Assembly: GCA_002104945.1 (NCBI GenBank)
Contig: MCFH01000021.1
Location: 682,001-746,000 of the forward strand
Source of the DNA: Piromyces finnis
Lineage: Eukaryota > Neocallimastigomycota > Neocallimastigomycetes > Neocallimastigales > Neocallimastigaceae
Direction: 5' to 3'
Length of the DNA stretch: 64,000 bases
The position numbers and the translations under genes were made by a program. The notes under the pieces were generated by a model. The model did not search any database. It saw only the letters and a program-made list of their open reading frames with translations, and was not told the DNA's origin. Shown here piece by piece: positions 1-11,833 of this stretch; within the stretch, counting starts at the first letter, position 1; the number at the start of each line of letters is the position of its first letter.

Positions 1-1
1 T

Positions 2-160
2 ATGGGATTTAAATTAATGAAGAAAAATGATAAGAATAAAATGTTTGTTTTATTTGAATTTAAAAAGTTAGAAAAGAAAGAAGTTCAATCAAAAAAGAAT
101 ATAAACAAAGATGAAAGTGAAAAAGTTTTATTAAAACCATGTTTATATAAAAAGCGTTAA
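2..160 (+). CDS. RRP8: 25S rRNA adenine-N1 methyltransferase Rrp8, C-terminal end (partial)
   Basis: Open frame of 52 codons ending in TAA, entering from beyond the left edge, so only the C-terminus is present. The text MGFKLMKKNDKNKMFVLFEF followed by a basic stretch and the final LKPCLYKKR matches the end of Rrp8, whose human homologue closes with a comparable GFK-SKD--N--F-LF-F-K block and QPCLYKRR. Rrp8 is a nucleolar SAM-dependent methyltransferase that makes m1A in the large rRNA. The visible part is the last beta strands of the Rossmann methyltransferase fold and the tail; the SAM-binding motifs lie outside the window. The first in-window ATG is probably internal, not the start. Family knowledge gives the function; the sequence gives only the tail match. 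Confidence 0.8.
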   Translation: MGFKLMKKNDKNKMFVLFEFKKLEKKEVQSKKNINKDESEKVLLKPCLYKKR

Positions 161-1393
161 TTAAAATGATACCTTTTTAGAATAATTGTATTGTTATAAG
201 ATATAGAATTAATAATATAAATGTAGTTAATTTTAATTACTAATTATCCTTATTTTTTAAAAATATTAATATACTATTAATTTAATAAATTTCTTTGATG
301 TAATAATATAAATGTAATGATTATTCAATAAAACCATTAATATTTAAACTTTTTTTTTTGGCTAATAACAATGTTTTTTTTTTTTTTTTTTGAACTTTTA
401 ATGAAATTTGATGAATGTATTATAAAAAAATTTTTTAAAATTAAAAATTTAAAAAAAAAAAAAAAAAAAGAATAATGTATATAACGTATTTTAGTAATTT
501 TAATTAAAAGAATGAAAAAGTAACAAGATCAAAATCCAATTTATCGGGAGACAAATTATAACAGATTATGGTTGCCCTAACCAAAATATATTAAAAAGTT
601 TACGTTAACTGTCAAAAATATATATATATATTTAGCTAAAGTTTCTGGTTTAGTTTTATTAAAACATTTTGATTCATAAGGAAATTTAAGTTTTTTTTTT
701 TTTTTTTTTTTTTGAGTAAATTAAAATGCTTATTCATATTTAGAATTATAATTATCATCTTCATATTTAATACCAATATTACCATTATTGTTATTTTTTC
801 TATTTCTAAAATTAATAAATCTTAAATATTAATAATACATAATAATTTAAAAAAAAAATATTTTATTTTAGACTTAAATTATAATTTTAATTTTTTTTTT
901 TTATTTAATTTTATTTTATTTTATTTTATATAAATAACATTTTTAATTATTATTTCTTTAAAACTTTTTTTTTTTAAAAAAATTAACATCTATTTAATAA
1001 AATCATCATTTAGATTTTTAATAATTTAAATATATATTGGAGTTTTTTTTTTTTTTTTTTTTTTTTTTGATTTTGTAGGTTTAAATTAAAAGATAAATTA
1101 AAAAATTTTTATAATTTTATTTTATATATATTCTTTATAAATTTGATTAGTATTCATATATTTTACTGAAATATTTAATTTTTCTATGAATTATTTAATT
1201 ATTAATTTTTGTTTGTTAATTATATTAAAATACTGATTTCTTTATTGAAGCTCAATTATTTTCTTCTTTTTCTTTTTTTATAAAGTTCATCTTGTAGTCT
1301 TATAATTTCTAAATTTTCTTTTAAATTATAACTAAATTTGTTCTTCATTCATGGTAATTTGTTTTTATTTTATGGAATAATAAATTAATTAAA
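161..1393. other. Intergenic A/T-rich region, convergent RRP8/PRPS 3' ends
   Basis: Long T and A homopolymers dominate, for example 692-713 and 1044-1068. Three slightly GC-richer islands read open on the minus strand: about 530-600, 730-805 (ends DDNYNSKYE then stop, after a possible AG acceptor at 806-807), and 1256-1348 (30-aa frame ending YKKRKRRK). They could be pieces of a small unrecognised gene or a relic, but none can be joined convincingly. No RNA gene or terminator recognised. Confidence 0.4.
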
Positions 1394-2742
1394 TTAGTAT
1401 TCCCAGTTGTGTGAATCACCGTAGAGGAAGGAAACACTTTCACCATTATGAATTCTTCTTATTACTTCAGCGAACATAGAAGCGAAATCAAGAACCTTAA
1501 TTTTTGGACATTTTTCAACATGTTCTTCTTGTGGAATAGTGTTACCAACGATAACTTCATCAATGAAACTTTCATTAAGAAGGGTAAGAGCATCACCAGA
1601 TAAAATGGCGTGTGGAGCTACAGCGTAAATTCTCTTAGCACCTTGTTCATGTAAAAGCTTAGCAGCCTTAGTAATAGTATTAGCAGTATCAACAATATCA
1701 TCAAATAAAATACAAGTTTTGTCCTTAACATTACCAACAAGTTGCATATTATCCTTGTTCTTACGATCTTTGTGAATTAAACCAATAGAGGTGTTAAGAA
1801 TTTCACTAAGAGCAGTAGCTCTCTTGGCACCTCCAGCATCTGGAGAAACAATGATAGCATCCTTGTAATCTGGAATGTTATCTCTGATATATTTAGCAAT
1901 TAAAGGTTGACTAGTTAAATTATCAACTGGAATATCAAAGAAACCTTGGAATTGTGGATCATGAAGATCAAGAGTAATGATTTGATCAGCACCTATCATT
2001 TAAAAAGTATTATAATATGTTATTAATATTATATTTTTAAAATGATTTTTTCAAAATATATATCATATTTCACATTTCTAATTTTTACCAGCAGCAGTAA
2101 TCATGTTGGCAATTAAAGTACCAGAACTAGCAGTCCAATGCTTGTAACCAGTTTGGTTCTTTGGTGGTTCTGGTAATTGGCTAAGATCCATAACAGTAGT
2201 GTTAGCCTTTGCCTTTTTGTTGGCTTCAGTTTCTATTTTTTTTATTATATTAAAATTTATTAATTTTTAATAACAACAACCAAATATATACACTCCAATT
2301 ATTAACACTTTTATTGTACCTTTTGGTTCATCAAAAGATAAATCTTCTGGTTCACGATTACGAGAGTATGGGAAGAATGGACAAACACAAATAACTCTTC
2401 TACATAATTCCAAAATATTTGAAAATTTAAATGTTTAATCTTACATTTCTAAATAAATTATATTATTATTGTTATTATTATAAGTGATAAATACCTAGCA
2501 CTAGCAGTTCTACAAGCACCAATCATAATAATAAGTTCAATTAAGTTGTCATTGACTTGACCGCAACCAGATTGAACAATGTAAACATCATTTTCACGAA
2601 TAGATTGATGAATTTCAACATTAGTTTCTTGGTTAGAGAATTTGGAAAGAGTAACCTTACCAACTGGAATACCTAACTTTTCACCAATTTGTTGAGTAAG
2701 TTTTGGATGAGCTGAACCAGATAAAACTACAAGATTGTTCAT
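1394..2742 (-). CDS. Ribose-phosphate pyrophosphokinase (PRPP synthetase) with an insert near the ATP-binding loop
   Basis: Transfers pyrophosphate from ATP to ribose-5-phosphate, giving PRPP for purine, pyrimidine, His, Trp and NAD synthesis. Four exons: 2742-2495, 2399-2320, 2232-2089, 1992-1394; all GT-AG; 356 aa. N-terminus has the family SGSAHPKL and [20 protein letters not shown] blocks. Residues 159-180 hold [19 protein letters not shown] with the catalytic His (about 168). [10 protein letters not shown] (about 254-263) is the ribose-5-phosphate/PRPP loop, and the end [10 protein letters not shown] is typical. Unusual: after FFPYSR (91-96) there is a polar insert of about 35-40 residues (97-137) before [16 protein letters not shown], and the usual RQDKK ATP-loop text is not recognisable. 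Yeast Prs1 and Prs5 also carry non-homologous inserts, so this may be one subunit of a hetero-oligomer. Identity is sure; paralogue class is not. Confidence 0.93.
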
Positions 2743-4088
2743 TTTATATTACTTTTATTATTAAAGTAATATTATAAAATTATTTAATAAAATTAGTATA
2801 TTAAACCTATTTTTTAAAATTATTTTAATAATACACTAAACATTAAATGTATTTAACTTTTAAATTAATAAATATTTAGTTATTTCACTTTTAATATTCA
2901 TAACTAATTAATAATACTATTTGAATTTTAACAATTATTTATATGAGATATTTCTTTTATATTTTTAATATGAATATTTATTTTTCTATAATTCTTTTAA
3001 AATTATCAATAATTTATAGTTCATTCAATTATTTTATCCTAAGCTAATATATATTTTTAAAACCAACAAATTACTTTTGAATATGAAGTAATAATATTGA
3101 GCAACTCATTTATTTCTATTAAACAAATCAGTTTTGTTATTATCAATACTAACAATCAATAATAATTACCTTTATGTAATAATATATTATCGAAAAAAAA
3201 TTAAAATTAAAAGCAAATTTGGTAATTATTGAATTTATTATTTTAATATATCTTAATTTCAAAAAAAAAAAAAAATTAAAAAAGTTAGAAATAATTGAAA
3301 TATGATTGGTTAGAGTTAAGTTATTAATTTTGATTTGCTTTTTTTTTTTTTTTTTAAACTTTTTCTATTATAAAATTTTAAAAAAAATAAAAATGTTTCA
3401 AAAACAAAATTAAAAAAAAACCTATTAAACTACGTACAAATATTATAAATGGAGATTTAAGCCATACATTATCCCATATTTTTGCCACATTTCAGGAAAT
3501 TTTGTATTTATAAAATATAGGAATGTGGGAAATAAACTTTATAAAAATTAAAATTTTTTTACACAAAAATTATTAAACGTAAATTAATATATATATCCCT
3601 ATAATAGTTATAATTTAATTTTTTATCTTTAAATTGTGAATTAATGAATTTATGGAAAATTATTGACATATGCCAGGAAGTAAAAGAAAATAAAATGACT
3701 TATGTAAAATAAAAATATAAATTTATTAAAGTTTTTATTAATATTATTTTTGTACATCTGCCAAATTCTATGCAAACTTTGGAATGTAAAAATATTTTAT
3801 TTATTTATTCAGTATTATACCATTCTACTTTTTTTTAAATTATTTTTTTAATATAGAAATTTAAAAATTAAACTTTATCAATTTTATTAGTCAATTTTTA
3901 TATTCCTATATTTTAATTAATATATAATAATAATAATAATATTTAAATTAAATAGATTTTTAAAAATATTTTAAAAATATCCTCTTACAAATTAAACCCC
4001 TTTCCATTTAAATAATAATATAAATTTTTTAAAAATAAATTTAAAATACTTTTAAAAAAAATTCTTTAATATTAAAAAAAAAAAAAAT
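2743..4088. other. Intergenic region between divergent PRPS and small secreted protein gene
   Basis: A/T-rich promoter region for two divergent genes. Three islands carrying GCCA stand out at about 3482, 3672 and 3759. No open frame, RNA gene or clear regulatory site could be supported. Confidence 0.4.
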
Positions 4089-4597
4089 ATGAAAACTAAT
4101 TATTTATTATTACTCTTCTTATTTGGATTTTTATTAATATTATCAAATGGAAAACTCGTAAGAAGGGACATGACTGTTGAAGAAATTGAAGAATTTGATA
4201 AAAGTAAGAAAAAAAGTTTTTTGAAATTCAAATTTTATATTAATTCAAATGTTATTTAATGAATTAAATTTAAAAAATAAAATATAATTAAAAGAATTTA
4301 AAATAGAATGTTTTGAAATTTCTCTTTTTAATTTATTTTACATTTTAAACTATATATATTTAAAAAAAAATAATAATAGTAAAAGATAAAAAAGATAAAA
4401 ACAAACTAGATATTTTTATTTAATAACATCTTTTAAATTGTTTTTATAAATCACTAATTGGATTTTTTTTTATTCATAAAAACACAGATTTCAAGATTGA
4501 TAAGGGCAAAATAAAGCCACCAAGTATTGATATTGATTTTGATAAATTGGAAGAAAAACTTAAAGAAAAGAAGATGGAAGAAAAAGAAAAAAAATAA
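4089..4597 (+). CDS. Small secreted or ER-luminal protein with signal peptide (74 aa)
   Basis: Two-exon model, 4089-4203 and 4488-4597, intron GT-AG, 74 aa. The N-terminus MKTNYLLLLFLFGFLLILSNG is a textbook signal peptide (short basic start, hydrophobic core of about 15 residues). The mature part starts KLVRRDMTVEEIEEFDK, followed by a lysine/glutamate-rich helix-prone tail ending LEEKLKEKKMEEKEKK. If the intron is not removed the frame stops a few codons into it, so a 57-aa version is possible. No known domain is recognised. The ATG follows a long A-run, as at other starts here. Function unknown; secretion is an inference from the signal peptide. Confidence 0.6.
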
Positions 4598-5846
4598 AAT
4601 TTTTCATGTGAAATTATAAATCTCAAAAAAAAATAAAGAAAATAAAATGATATATATATAAGCATATAAGCATTATTATTTGTTAACAATAATATTAGTG
4701 AATATATTTATATTAAATATTTAAATAATTGTAAAACCAAGTTTTCAAATTCATTATCCAATTTAGTGTAGAATTTATGAAAACTCAATATTACATTAAT
4801 AATCATAGTTAAAATTTGTAAATATAATAAACACTTTAAAAAGTATATAAAATTATATATATTATCAATATTATATAAAGTAATGAAATTTAAGTATATA
4901 AAATATAAAAGTAATAATACTATTGTCTGCTTTCATTTTATATTTTAGTACTCTGCAATAAATTATGTATATAGAATATATAGAATATATATTTTTGTTT
5001 TATTGTTAATTCTTTTTATTCATTTCTGACATTAAGATATTATTGTATAAATGTATTTAAATAAAAAACTCATTTTTAAGCACATTCTAATTTTTAACTA
5101 TTTTCAGTTTCTTAAAAAATAAATATTTTTTTTATTAAAACTAATGTTTAAAATAATGATTATAGGTAGAAGAGTAAAATAAGTTTATTTTGGGTTAAAT
5201 TTATTAATTAAAGATACTTAATATTTAAAAAAAAAAAAAAAAAAAAAAAAACAGCTTTTTTCTTTAAAAAAAAAAAAAAGGAAAAGAAAAGAATTAAATA
5301 TTTATAATTATGATATGGTAATATTAAGAATAAAAATAGTATAAATTTGAATTTATATGTAACAGTAACTAAAATATTAATTATGGTTAATTATATTTAA
5401 AAAGGAAAATGATTAAAAATAAAATTAATAGAAAAATTTTAATGAATAAATTTAAAACAAAATAAAAAGTTTAATTTAATGATTTTTTAAATTTTAATCG
5501 TCAGTATTTTTATAATTAAAATGTTTTTAATTATAGTAACTAAATTTTATAATGACAAAATTATTACTATATTATTATTAGTAATACTTGACATCATTAA
5601 AATAATATATATACAATATATATATGGATTGTATGGTTATTAAAATATAAGTATTTGATATGGTTTTCTTTATAAAATTTTAACTATTTCAAAAATTTTA
5701 TTGATTATTTAATAATTAACCCTAATAATGAATTATTAAATTATACAATAATTAATATAATATTAATGGATTAAGCTTTATAAATTTTCTCATATCCTTA
5801 TGTAATACAAAAAAATATAAATTGAAGATTAATACTTTTTTTCTTT

Positions 5847-5882
<36 letters not shown>

Positions 5883-6153
5883 TTATTTAAATAATAATGA
5901 AATTTTTAAATTAGAAATATTATTACTTTTAGTATTAGGAACATACATGGTAAATCATCATATCAAAAAAGCCTTTATTATTAAAATGAAATTTTAATCA
6001 TAACTATTGCTTGCTTATATTATTTTAATGCTAATATAATAAATTATAGTTGGAAGAAAAAACTTAAAAATAATTGTTTATATATTGCTTATTAAAAAAG
6101 ATAATAAATATAAAAAGAAAGTATAAAAATTAATCTATTAAAAAATAAACAAT
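4598..6153. other. Intergenic region upstream of the 993-aa protein gene
   Basis: A/T-rich sequence with poly(A) at about 5228-5250 and poly(T) at about 5847-5875. No coding stretch, RNA gene or defined motif seen. It must hold the promoter of the gene starting at 6154. Confidence 0.4.
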
Positions 6154-9135
6154 ATGCATTCATTAAAAGGATTATTTAAACATAAAAGTAAAAGTGAAAA
6201 TTTCTTAAATGATTTATCGGATTTAGGCCCAGATGAAAAGGCCAAAAAAAAGAAGATAAAGGATTTAAAAAAAGAAAATAGTAAAAAAAGTAATAATAGT
6301 TTACTTAAAAATTTAAGTAGGCATTCATCAAGAATTTCAAATATTGGATTAGAGAATAAATCCTCGGAAAAATTGAAAGAAGCAGCTATTGTAAACGATT
6401 TAATAATAAATAATAATGAATCTAATGAATCTGAAGTTTCTTTACTTGAAAATAAAAATAATATAGAAAATGTTAATATAAAAAATATAAAAGATAATAA
6501 TAATAATAATAACAACAACAATAATAATAATAACGATAACAACAATAATAATAATAACAACAACAATAATAATAATAACGATAACAACAATAATAATAAT
6601 AACAACAATAATAATGTTCTTATTAAAAGAACATTACAAGAAGTAGGAACTAGTATTAGTATGCCTATTATTAATCAAATTCCAAGTCAAACGGAAGATG
6701 AGTACACAAATTCATTACAGAAAACTAAAAAAGAACTTAAGAAAGAACAAAAGCAGAAGAAAAAAGAAGAAAAGAAAGAATTAAAAATCCAAAAGAAAAA
6801 AGAAAAAAATGAGAAAAAGATGAAAGAAAATCAAGAGAAAGGTGAATTATATGCACTTAATATTAAAAAAAAGAAGAAAGATATAAAAAAAGAAATAAAA
6901 AAAATTAATAAATTAAATAAAAAAAATAGTAAGTTAAATAATAGTGATGAAAGAGATATTGCAATTTTAAATAGTGAAAATAAGGAAGCAATAACGGGCA
7001 TTAAAAATGAAGATAATAAAATAACTGATGAAAATTTAAATGATGGTTTAGAAGACGATAATGAAATACTAAATAATAAAAGTGAAAAGGAAATTAATGA
7101 TACAAATAAAGATAATAATAATATAATAAATTCAATAAGTGATGAAGAAAAAAATGACACAATAAAAGATATAAAAAATGATACTATTAGAATTACTGAT
7201 GAAACATTGAAAAATAATGAATATTTAAATGATAAAATTGATAATTATGTATCAAATAATGATAATATAATTGATGAAAAGAATGATGCCAAGGATAATA
7301 ATGAAAACATAGATAAAGATGCTATCATAATAGATAACGAAGAAGAGAACGATGAGGAAAATAATGAAGAAGAGGAGAGTGAGGAAAATAATGATGATGA
7401 AGATTATAATAGTGATGAATATGAAGAACAAAAAGCCAAAATAATACCATTAAAAGATTCAGATGATAATAGTAATGAAAATATGGAAAAAATCAATAAA
7501 GAAGTTCCAGAAAATAATAAGTTTGAAGCTAATGATAGTATACTCAGTAAAAATATTGAAAAGAGAGAGAATTTATTAAATGATAATAGTGATAAAAATG
7601 AAAAAGATCAAACAAAAAGTATTAATATTGATAAAGAAAGAAATCTAGAAGAAAACAATAATAAAGAAGAAAAATTAAAGGGTGATGAGAAAGAGAATGA
7701 TGATAAAATAAAAAGTGAAGAAAAAAATAAAAAGAAAAAAGAAGAAATTGAAGCAATTGAGGATGATCTTCCATTGGCAATATTACGTTATAAGAATCCT
7801 CAACCAGAACAGAAAACTGATGAAGAAGAAGAAGAAGAACCATTATATAATATAAAGATGAAATGTATGAAAAGAAAAAGTACGTCTGCAAGTTCTTTAT
7901 TGAATGGAAGAAGTATGTTGGCATCTGATTTATTAAATCGTGTAAGATATTCTATGGCATTACGAAGTGGAAACTTTACATCAAATATGCAAAATTATAA
8001 TGGAGGAATTCGAAAATGCCAAAGTTATGATTTATTAAAATCATATAATAACGATGAAGATGAAGATATATCTTTAGCAGAATTCAAAGAAAAAAGAGCA
8101 GAATATCTAACACAACTTAATGAAATGCAAACTAAACGTCTCTCTACTATCAGTGCCATGAGCAATAATGCTCCTAGTAATAATAGAAATATAGTAAGGA
8201 ATTCTGGTATGTGTGTATCTTATAGTTCTGGATGTTTAAGTTCATACAATCGACCAGTACCTCCTAATAGTGTTGGTCCAGTTAATGGAATGATAATGAA
8301 TAGATCACCAATGAATGGAATGGTCATGAATGGTGCTCCTATAAATGGTATGGCTATGAATGGAGTACCAATTAATGGTATGGCTATGAATGGTATACCA
8401 AAGAATGGAAAATATGTAAATTCATCGAACGAATCATTAAATAATCCATTATTAATGTCAATTGTTCCTGAAATGTATCCTATTAATAATAGGCAGTCAT
8501 TTATAACTCCGGGATATAATAGAAACTCAATGAGTTTGATGTCTCTTGCAGAATTAAATAAAAGTATTGCTGATCAAGAGATACAAAGAAAAAGACAATC
8601 TATTATTGAAAGCAATAAAAGAAGATCACAAATTATGATGAATGGTTATACACCAAATGAAAAATTAAAAAGTAGTAATAATAGTATTACTAGTGGCAAT
8701 GCTAGTGGTAGTAATAGTAATTCGAAAAAAAATAATTACGATGATAAGGAAAATAAACCATCAATACCACATTCATTTTCTGGTGGAAATCTTGTAAACC
8801 AAGGTAGATATGAAAATGAAATCCAAGAATATCCTGGCCAAAAGTTTGTTACTTTTACTCCACTAGAATTTAATACTTTCCCGGCGACAGCATCAGTTCG
8901 TGTTATTCCAGGTCAATCAAAAAGAGATAAATTACAAAGAAGAAGTTTAGCTGTAGAAGTTCAAGCGCCAAAGGATAATTATATTCCAATTGAAACTAAA
9001 GAAAATAATTATATGGAAATTGAAAATCTTAAATACAGAAAGCAGAAAAAGAAGGAAATACAAGAATATAAAGATAAAATTAATTCTTGGATAAATAATT
9101 CTGAGTCATCATCACAAAGTAAGAATAATAATTAG
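6154..9135 (+). CDS. Asn/Lys/Glu-rich low-complexity protein, 993 aa, unknown function
   Basis: A single uninterrupted frame, unusual here because nearly all other genes have introns. The N-terminus MHSLKGLFKHKSKSENFLND is basic. Residues about 114-150 form two long asparagine runs split by Asp. Residues about 190-260 are Lys/Glu-rich and probably coiled-coil. A very acidic stretch around 400-430 follows. Residues 713-752 hold four 10-residue repeats of the form M-x-M-N-G-x-P-x-N-G (nt 8290-8409). The C-terminal 150 residues are more ordinary (EYPGQKFVTFTPLEFNTFPA, then a charged helix) and may be the conserved part. No membrane segment, signal peptide or known domain is seen. Probably a disordered cytoplasmic or nuclear protein; I do not recognise it. 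Confidence 0.8.
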   Translation: MHSLKGLFKHKSKSENFLNDLSDLGPDEKAKKKKIKDLKKENSKKSNNSLLKNLSRHSSRISNIGLENKSSEKLKEAAIVNDLIINNNESNESEVSLLENKNNIENVNIKNIKDNNNNNNNNNNNNNDNNNNNNNNNNNNNNDNNNNNNNNNNNVLIKRTLQEVGTSISMPIINQIPSQTEDEYTNSLQKTKKELKKEQKQKKKEEKKELKIQKKKEKNEKKMKENQEKGELYALNIKKKKKDIKKEIKKINKLNKKNSKLNNSDERDIAILNSENKEAITGIKNEDNKITDENLNDGLEDDNEILNNKSEKEINDTNKDNNNIINSISDEEKNDTIKDIKNDTIRITDETLKNNEYLNDKIDNYVSNNDNIIDEKNDAKDNNENIDKDAIIIDNEEENDEENNEEEESEENNDDEDYNSDEYEEQKAKIIPLKDSDDNSNENMEKINKEVPENNKFEANDSILSKNIEKRENLLNDNSDKNEKDQTKSINIDKERNLEENNNKEEKLKGDEKENDDKIKSEEKNKKKKEEIEAIEDDLPLAILRYKNPQPEQKTDEEEEEEPLYNIKMKCMKRKSTSASSLLNGRSMLASDLLNRVRYSMALRSGNFTSNMQNYNGGIRKCQSYDLLKSYNNDEDEDISLAEFKEKRAEYLTQLNEMQTKRLSTISAMSNNAPSNNRNIVRNSGMCVSYSSGCLSSYNRPVPPNSVGPVNGMIMNRSPMNGMVMNGAPINGMAMNGVPINGMAMNGIPKNGKYVNSSNESLNNPLLMSIVPEMYPINNRQSFITPGYNRNSMSLMSLAELNKSIADQEIQRKRQSIIESNKRRSQIMMNGYTPNEKLKSSNNSITSGNASGSNSNSKKNNYDDKENKPSIPHSFSGGNLVNQGRYENEIQEYPGQKFVTFTPLEFNTFPATASVRVIPGQSKRDKLQRRSLAVEVQAPKDNYIPIETKENNYMEIENLKYRKQKKKEIQEYKDKINSWINNSESSSQSKNNN
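8290..8409 (+). repeat. Four 30-bp in-frame repeats (10-aa MxMNGxPxNG units)
   Basis: Within the 993-aa protein, four consecutive 30-bp units encode MIMNRSPMNG, MVMNGAPING, MAMNGVPING and MAMNGIPKNG. The third and fourth units are closest to each other, suggesting recent duplication. Confidence 0.9.
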
Positions 9136-9570
9136 TTACATAAATAGTAGTAGTAATTTTAATATATTCAATTAAATTTTCTATCTTTAAAATATTAGTA
9201 TTATTAATATAAAAATCTCATTTTTGTATTAATAAAAATTTAATAATAAAATTTATATATATAAAAAAGAAAATAAATAAATATAAAAAAACAAGAAAAA
9301 AAAAAAAAACTAGATTACAATAAAAGTATTAATATCTAATAAATAACTTTTGTTAGTAAATATATACTATAATATTATTAAAAAGCATAAAAAAAAAAAA
9401 AAAAAAGAAAAAATTTTAACATTAAATTTCGAAAAATAAAATATATTTTTATATTCATTGATCAAATAATAATATAAAATATAGTTAATATATCATGATC
9501 CTTTTTTATTTTTATATAATTTGTTTTATATTAGTATATATAATTATGCTTATTTTATTATTTATTTAAT

Positions 9571-9610
<40 letters not shown>

Positions 9611-9779
9611 TTATTATTATTATTATTTTTCAAAAGTGATTAAATGAATTAAAAAAAAAGGAAAATATTTTAAAATTATTATTATCATTATAAAGAATAG
9701 TAATAGATATATAGTAATTTGTTTAATTTATGGGTTTAGTTTAGTATGTTTTGTACACATAAAAAATTCTTTTATTGAA
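9136..9779. other. Convergent intergenic region with ATTT repeat tract
   Basis: Lies between two gene 3' ends. Contains a (TTTA)n tract passing into (TTA)n at about 9572-9626 and several A-runs. No gene-like signal. Confidence 0.5.
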
Positions 9780-10182
9780 TTAATTTAAAGCTCCTTGTAT
9801 TATCTTTTTTTCTGAATCATTCAAGAATTGTTCGCAGATACCCATAAAGTTATTAACGTTAGCACTTGCACATTTTCTGAAGAAATCTTGTAAATATTCC
9901 TATTAAAATAATAAAAATAGAATTATTATTTTGAAACAAATAAATATTATATTTGTAAAATTTAATGCGATTTATTCTTTAACATACATTAATCTTTATT
10001 TGATAAATTGGATCATTTTTAATATCTTCATCTTCTTCTTCATAACCACCTTCGTCATCATCAATATAACCATAATCAACAATTTCTAGAAGATATACAA
10101 TTAAAAATAAAAATATTTATATGATTAATATAAAATATTATATATATATACATATTTATTGAAAATATAATATATTTATTAT

Positions 10183-10239
<57 letters not shown>

Positions 10240-11802
10240 ATAAATATTTGAAATCACCTTCACCTGCAAGATCATCTTCCCAAGCATCATCTTCCTATAA
10301 TATTATTAAATTGTTAATATTTATTATTATTATTTTTTAATATTTTTTTTAAAGAAAAAAATAAATAAAATATTTATTATCTAACCTCATCATAACCTTC
10401 AACATAACTTTCTTCTTCTTGTAATGAACGTTGATATTCGTTTGCTAATAATTTAACAGCCTTAACATAGAATGGTAATTGATTATATTGTTTAGCTAAA
10501 TTAATGTGATAATTATTTTTTTTTTTTTTAGATTAAATGACTATAAACATTAAATAATCATTTTTATTTATTACTTATTATTTATAGTATATTTACCTGC
10601 TTTACTTTTAGAACGAGTCATAATACCTTAATGATTTTTTTTTTAATAAGTAGAATTAATAATTATTTTAATATTTTTTATATTTATTTATAAAATATCT
10701 TACCATTATTTTCTGTAATAATTAAATCACCTTGAACCATAACATATTGTAAATTTTGTTCAGTAGATGTAAATAATTTACTTAATGAAACAGTACTATT
10801 ATTATTTAATATTATCATAATAATATGTAAAAAGGTAATTAGCATATAATTAAATTTATATATATTAAATAATTAATAATAACAAACCATAATTTAGTCT
10901 TAAAGACACCTTGGAAACTATCAGAGTGTTCACACCATGCTCCTAAAATGATTTCTAAACCACTCTTTCCTTCAATATTTAATTGTGATAAAAATGATGT
11001 GACTGTTTCCATTTGGGATTGAATTAATTGAGCAAAAACGCAAATCATAGACTAAAGTAAAATTAAAAGAAAAAAAAAAACATATTATAAATAATTGATA
11101 AAAATACTTTTATATATTATTTAATGTACTTATAATTGTGATCTTTAACTTACTTGAATAAAGATGGTGTTTTTTGAAATAGCAACACGACGTGTAATAG
11201 CTGTTAATAAATCTGGTAAGATTTGTGCAATATCATTACCACCCTTTAAAATTAGTTTATTAATTAAATCACCTAAGAAAATTGAGGCATTATCAGATTG
11301 AGATGGATCTAACATTTTTGCAATAAATTCAACAATCAAAACAACACCATTCTTTCCAGAATTTGGATCAACCCTATATCATTTAACAAAATATAATAAT
11401 TAGTTGTTGATTTATGGTGTAATTATATAATCAATACAAATTATTGTTAAATTTAATTATACCAAGCAATTAATTGAGGTAAAGCTTTGTGAATCATGTA
11501 TTTTAAGTAGTCTTGGCCAGTCTTTTTTTAATAATATTAATAAAGAATCGAGTGGTAAGAATATATTTTAAAAAATCTTTAATATACTTCAAAAAATTTA
11601 AGAATTACTTGTAAAACGGAATGATCATCAGTAGTTGATAATAATTGAATTAAAGTTGGGAAGATTTGTTCAATATACAATGGTGGTAGTGGATTTACAC
11701 AACATTTCTTTACTAAAACAGTAAGTAATTCAACGCAAGACTATATATTTGAATTAAATTATATTTATTATTTTTCATTTTTATATAATTAGATTTTAAT
11801 AC

Positions 11803-11833
<31 letters not shown>

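Noticed and set aside
530-690. Possible tRNA or structured RNA around the GGTT-GCCCT-AACC hairpin
   Set aside because: The stem is only four base pairs; no T-loop, anticodon stem or acceptor stem could be found. No tRNA was recognised in the window.
3460-3790. Three GCCA-containing, slightly GC-richer islands, possibly a decayed element
   Set aside because: No terminal repeats, no continuous frame and no clear common unit could be shown by eye.
6138-6608. Poly-Leu/Ser frame on the minus strand
   Set aside because: Shadow of the asparagine-coding repeats of the 993-aa protein on the plus strand.
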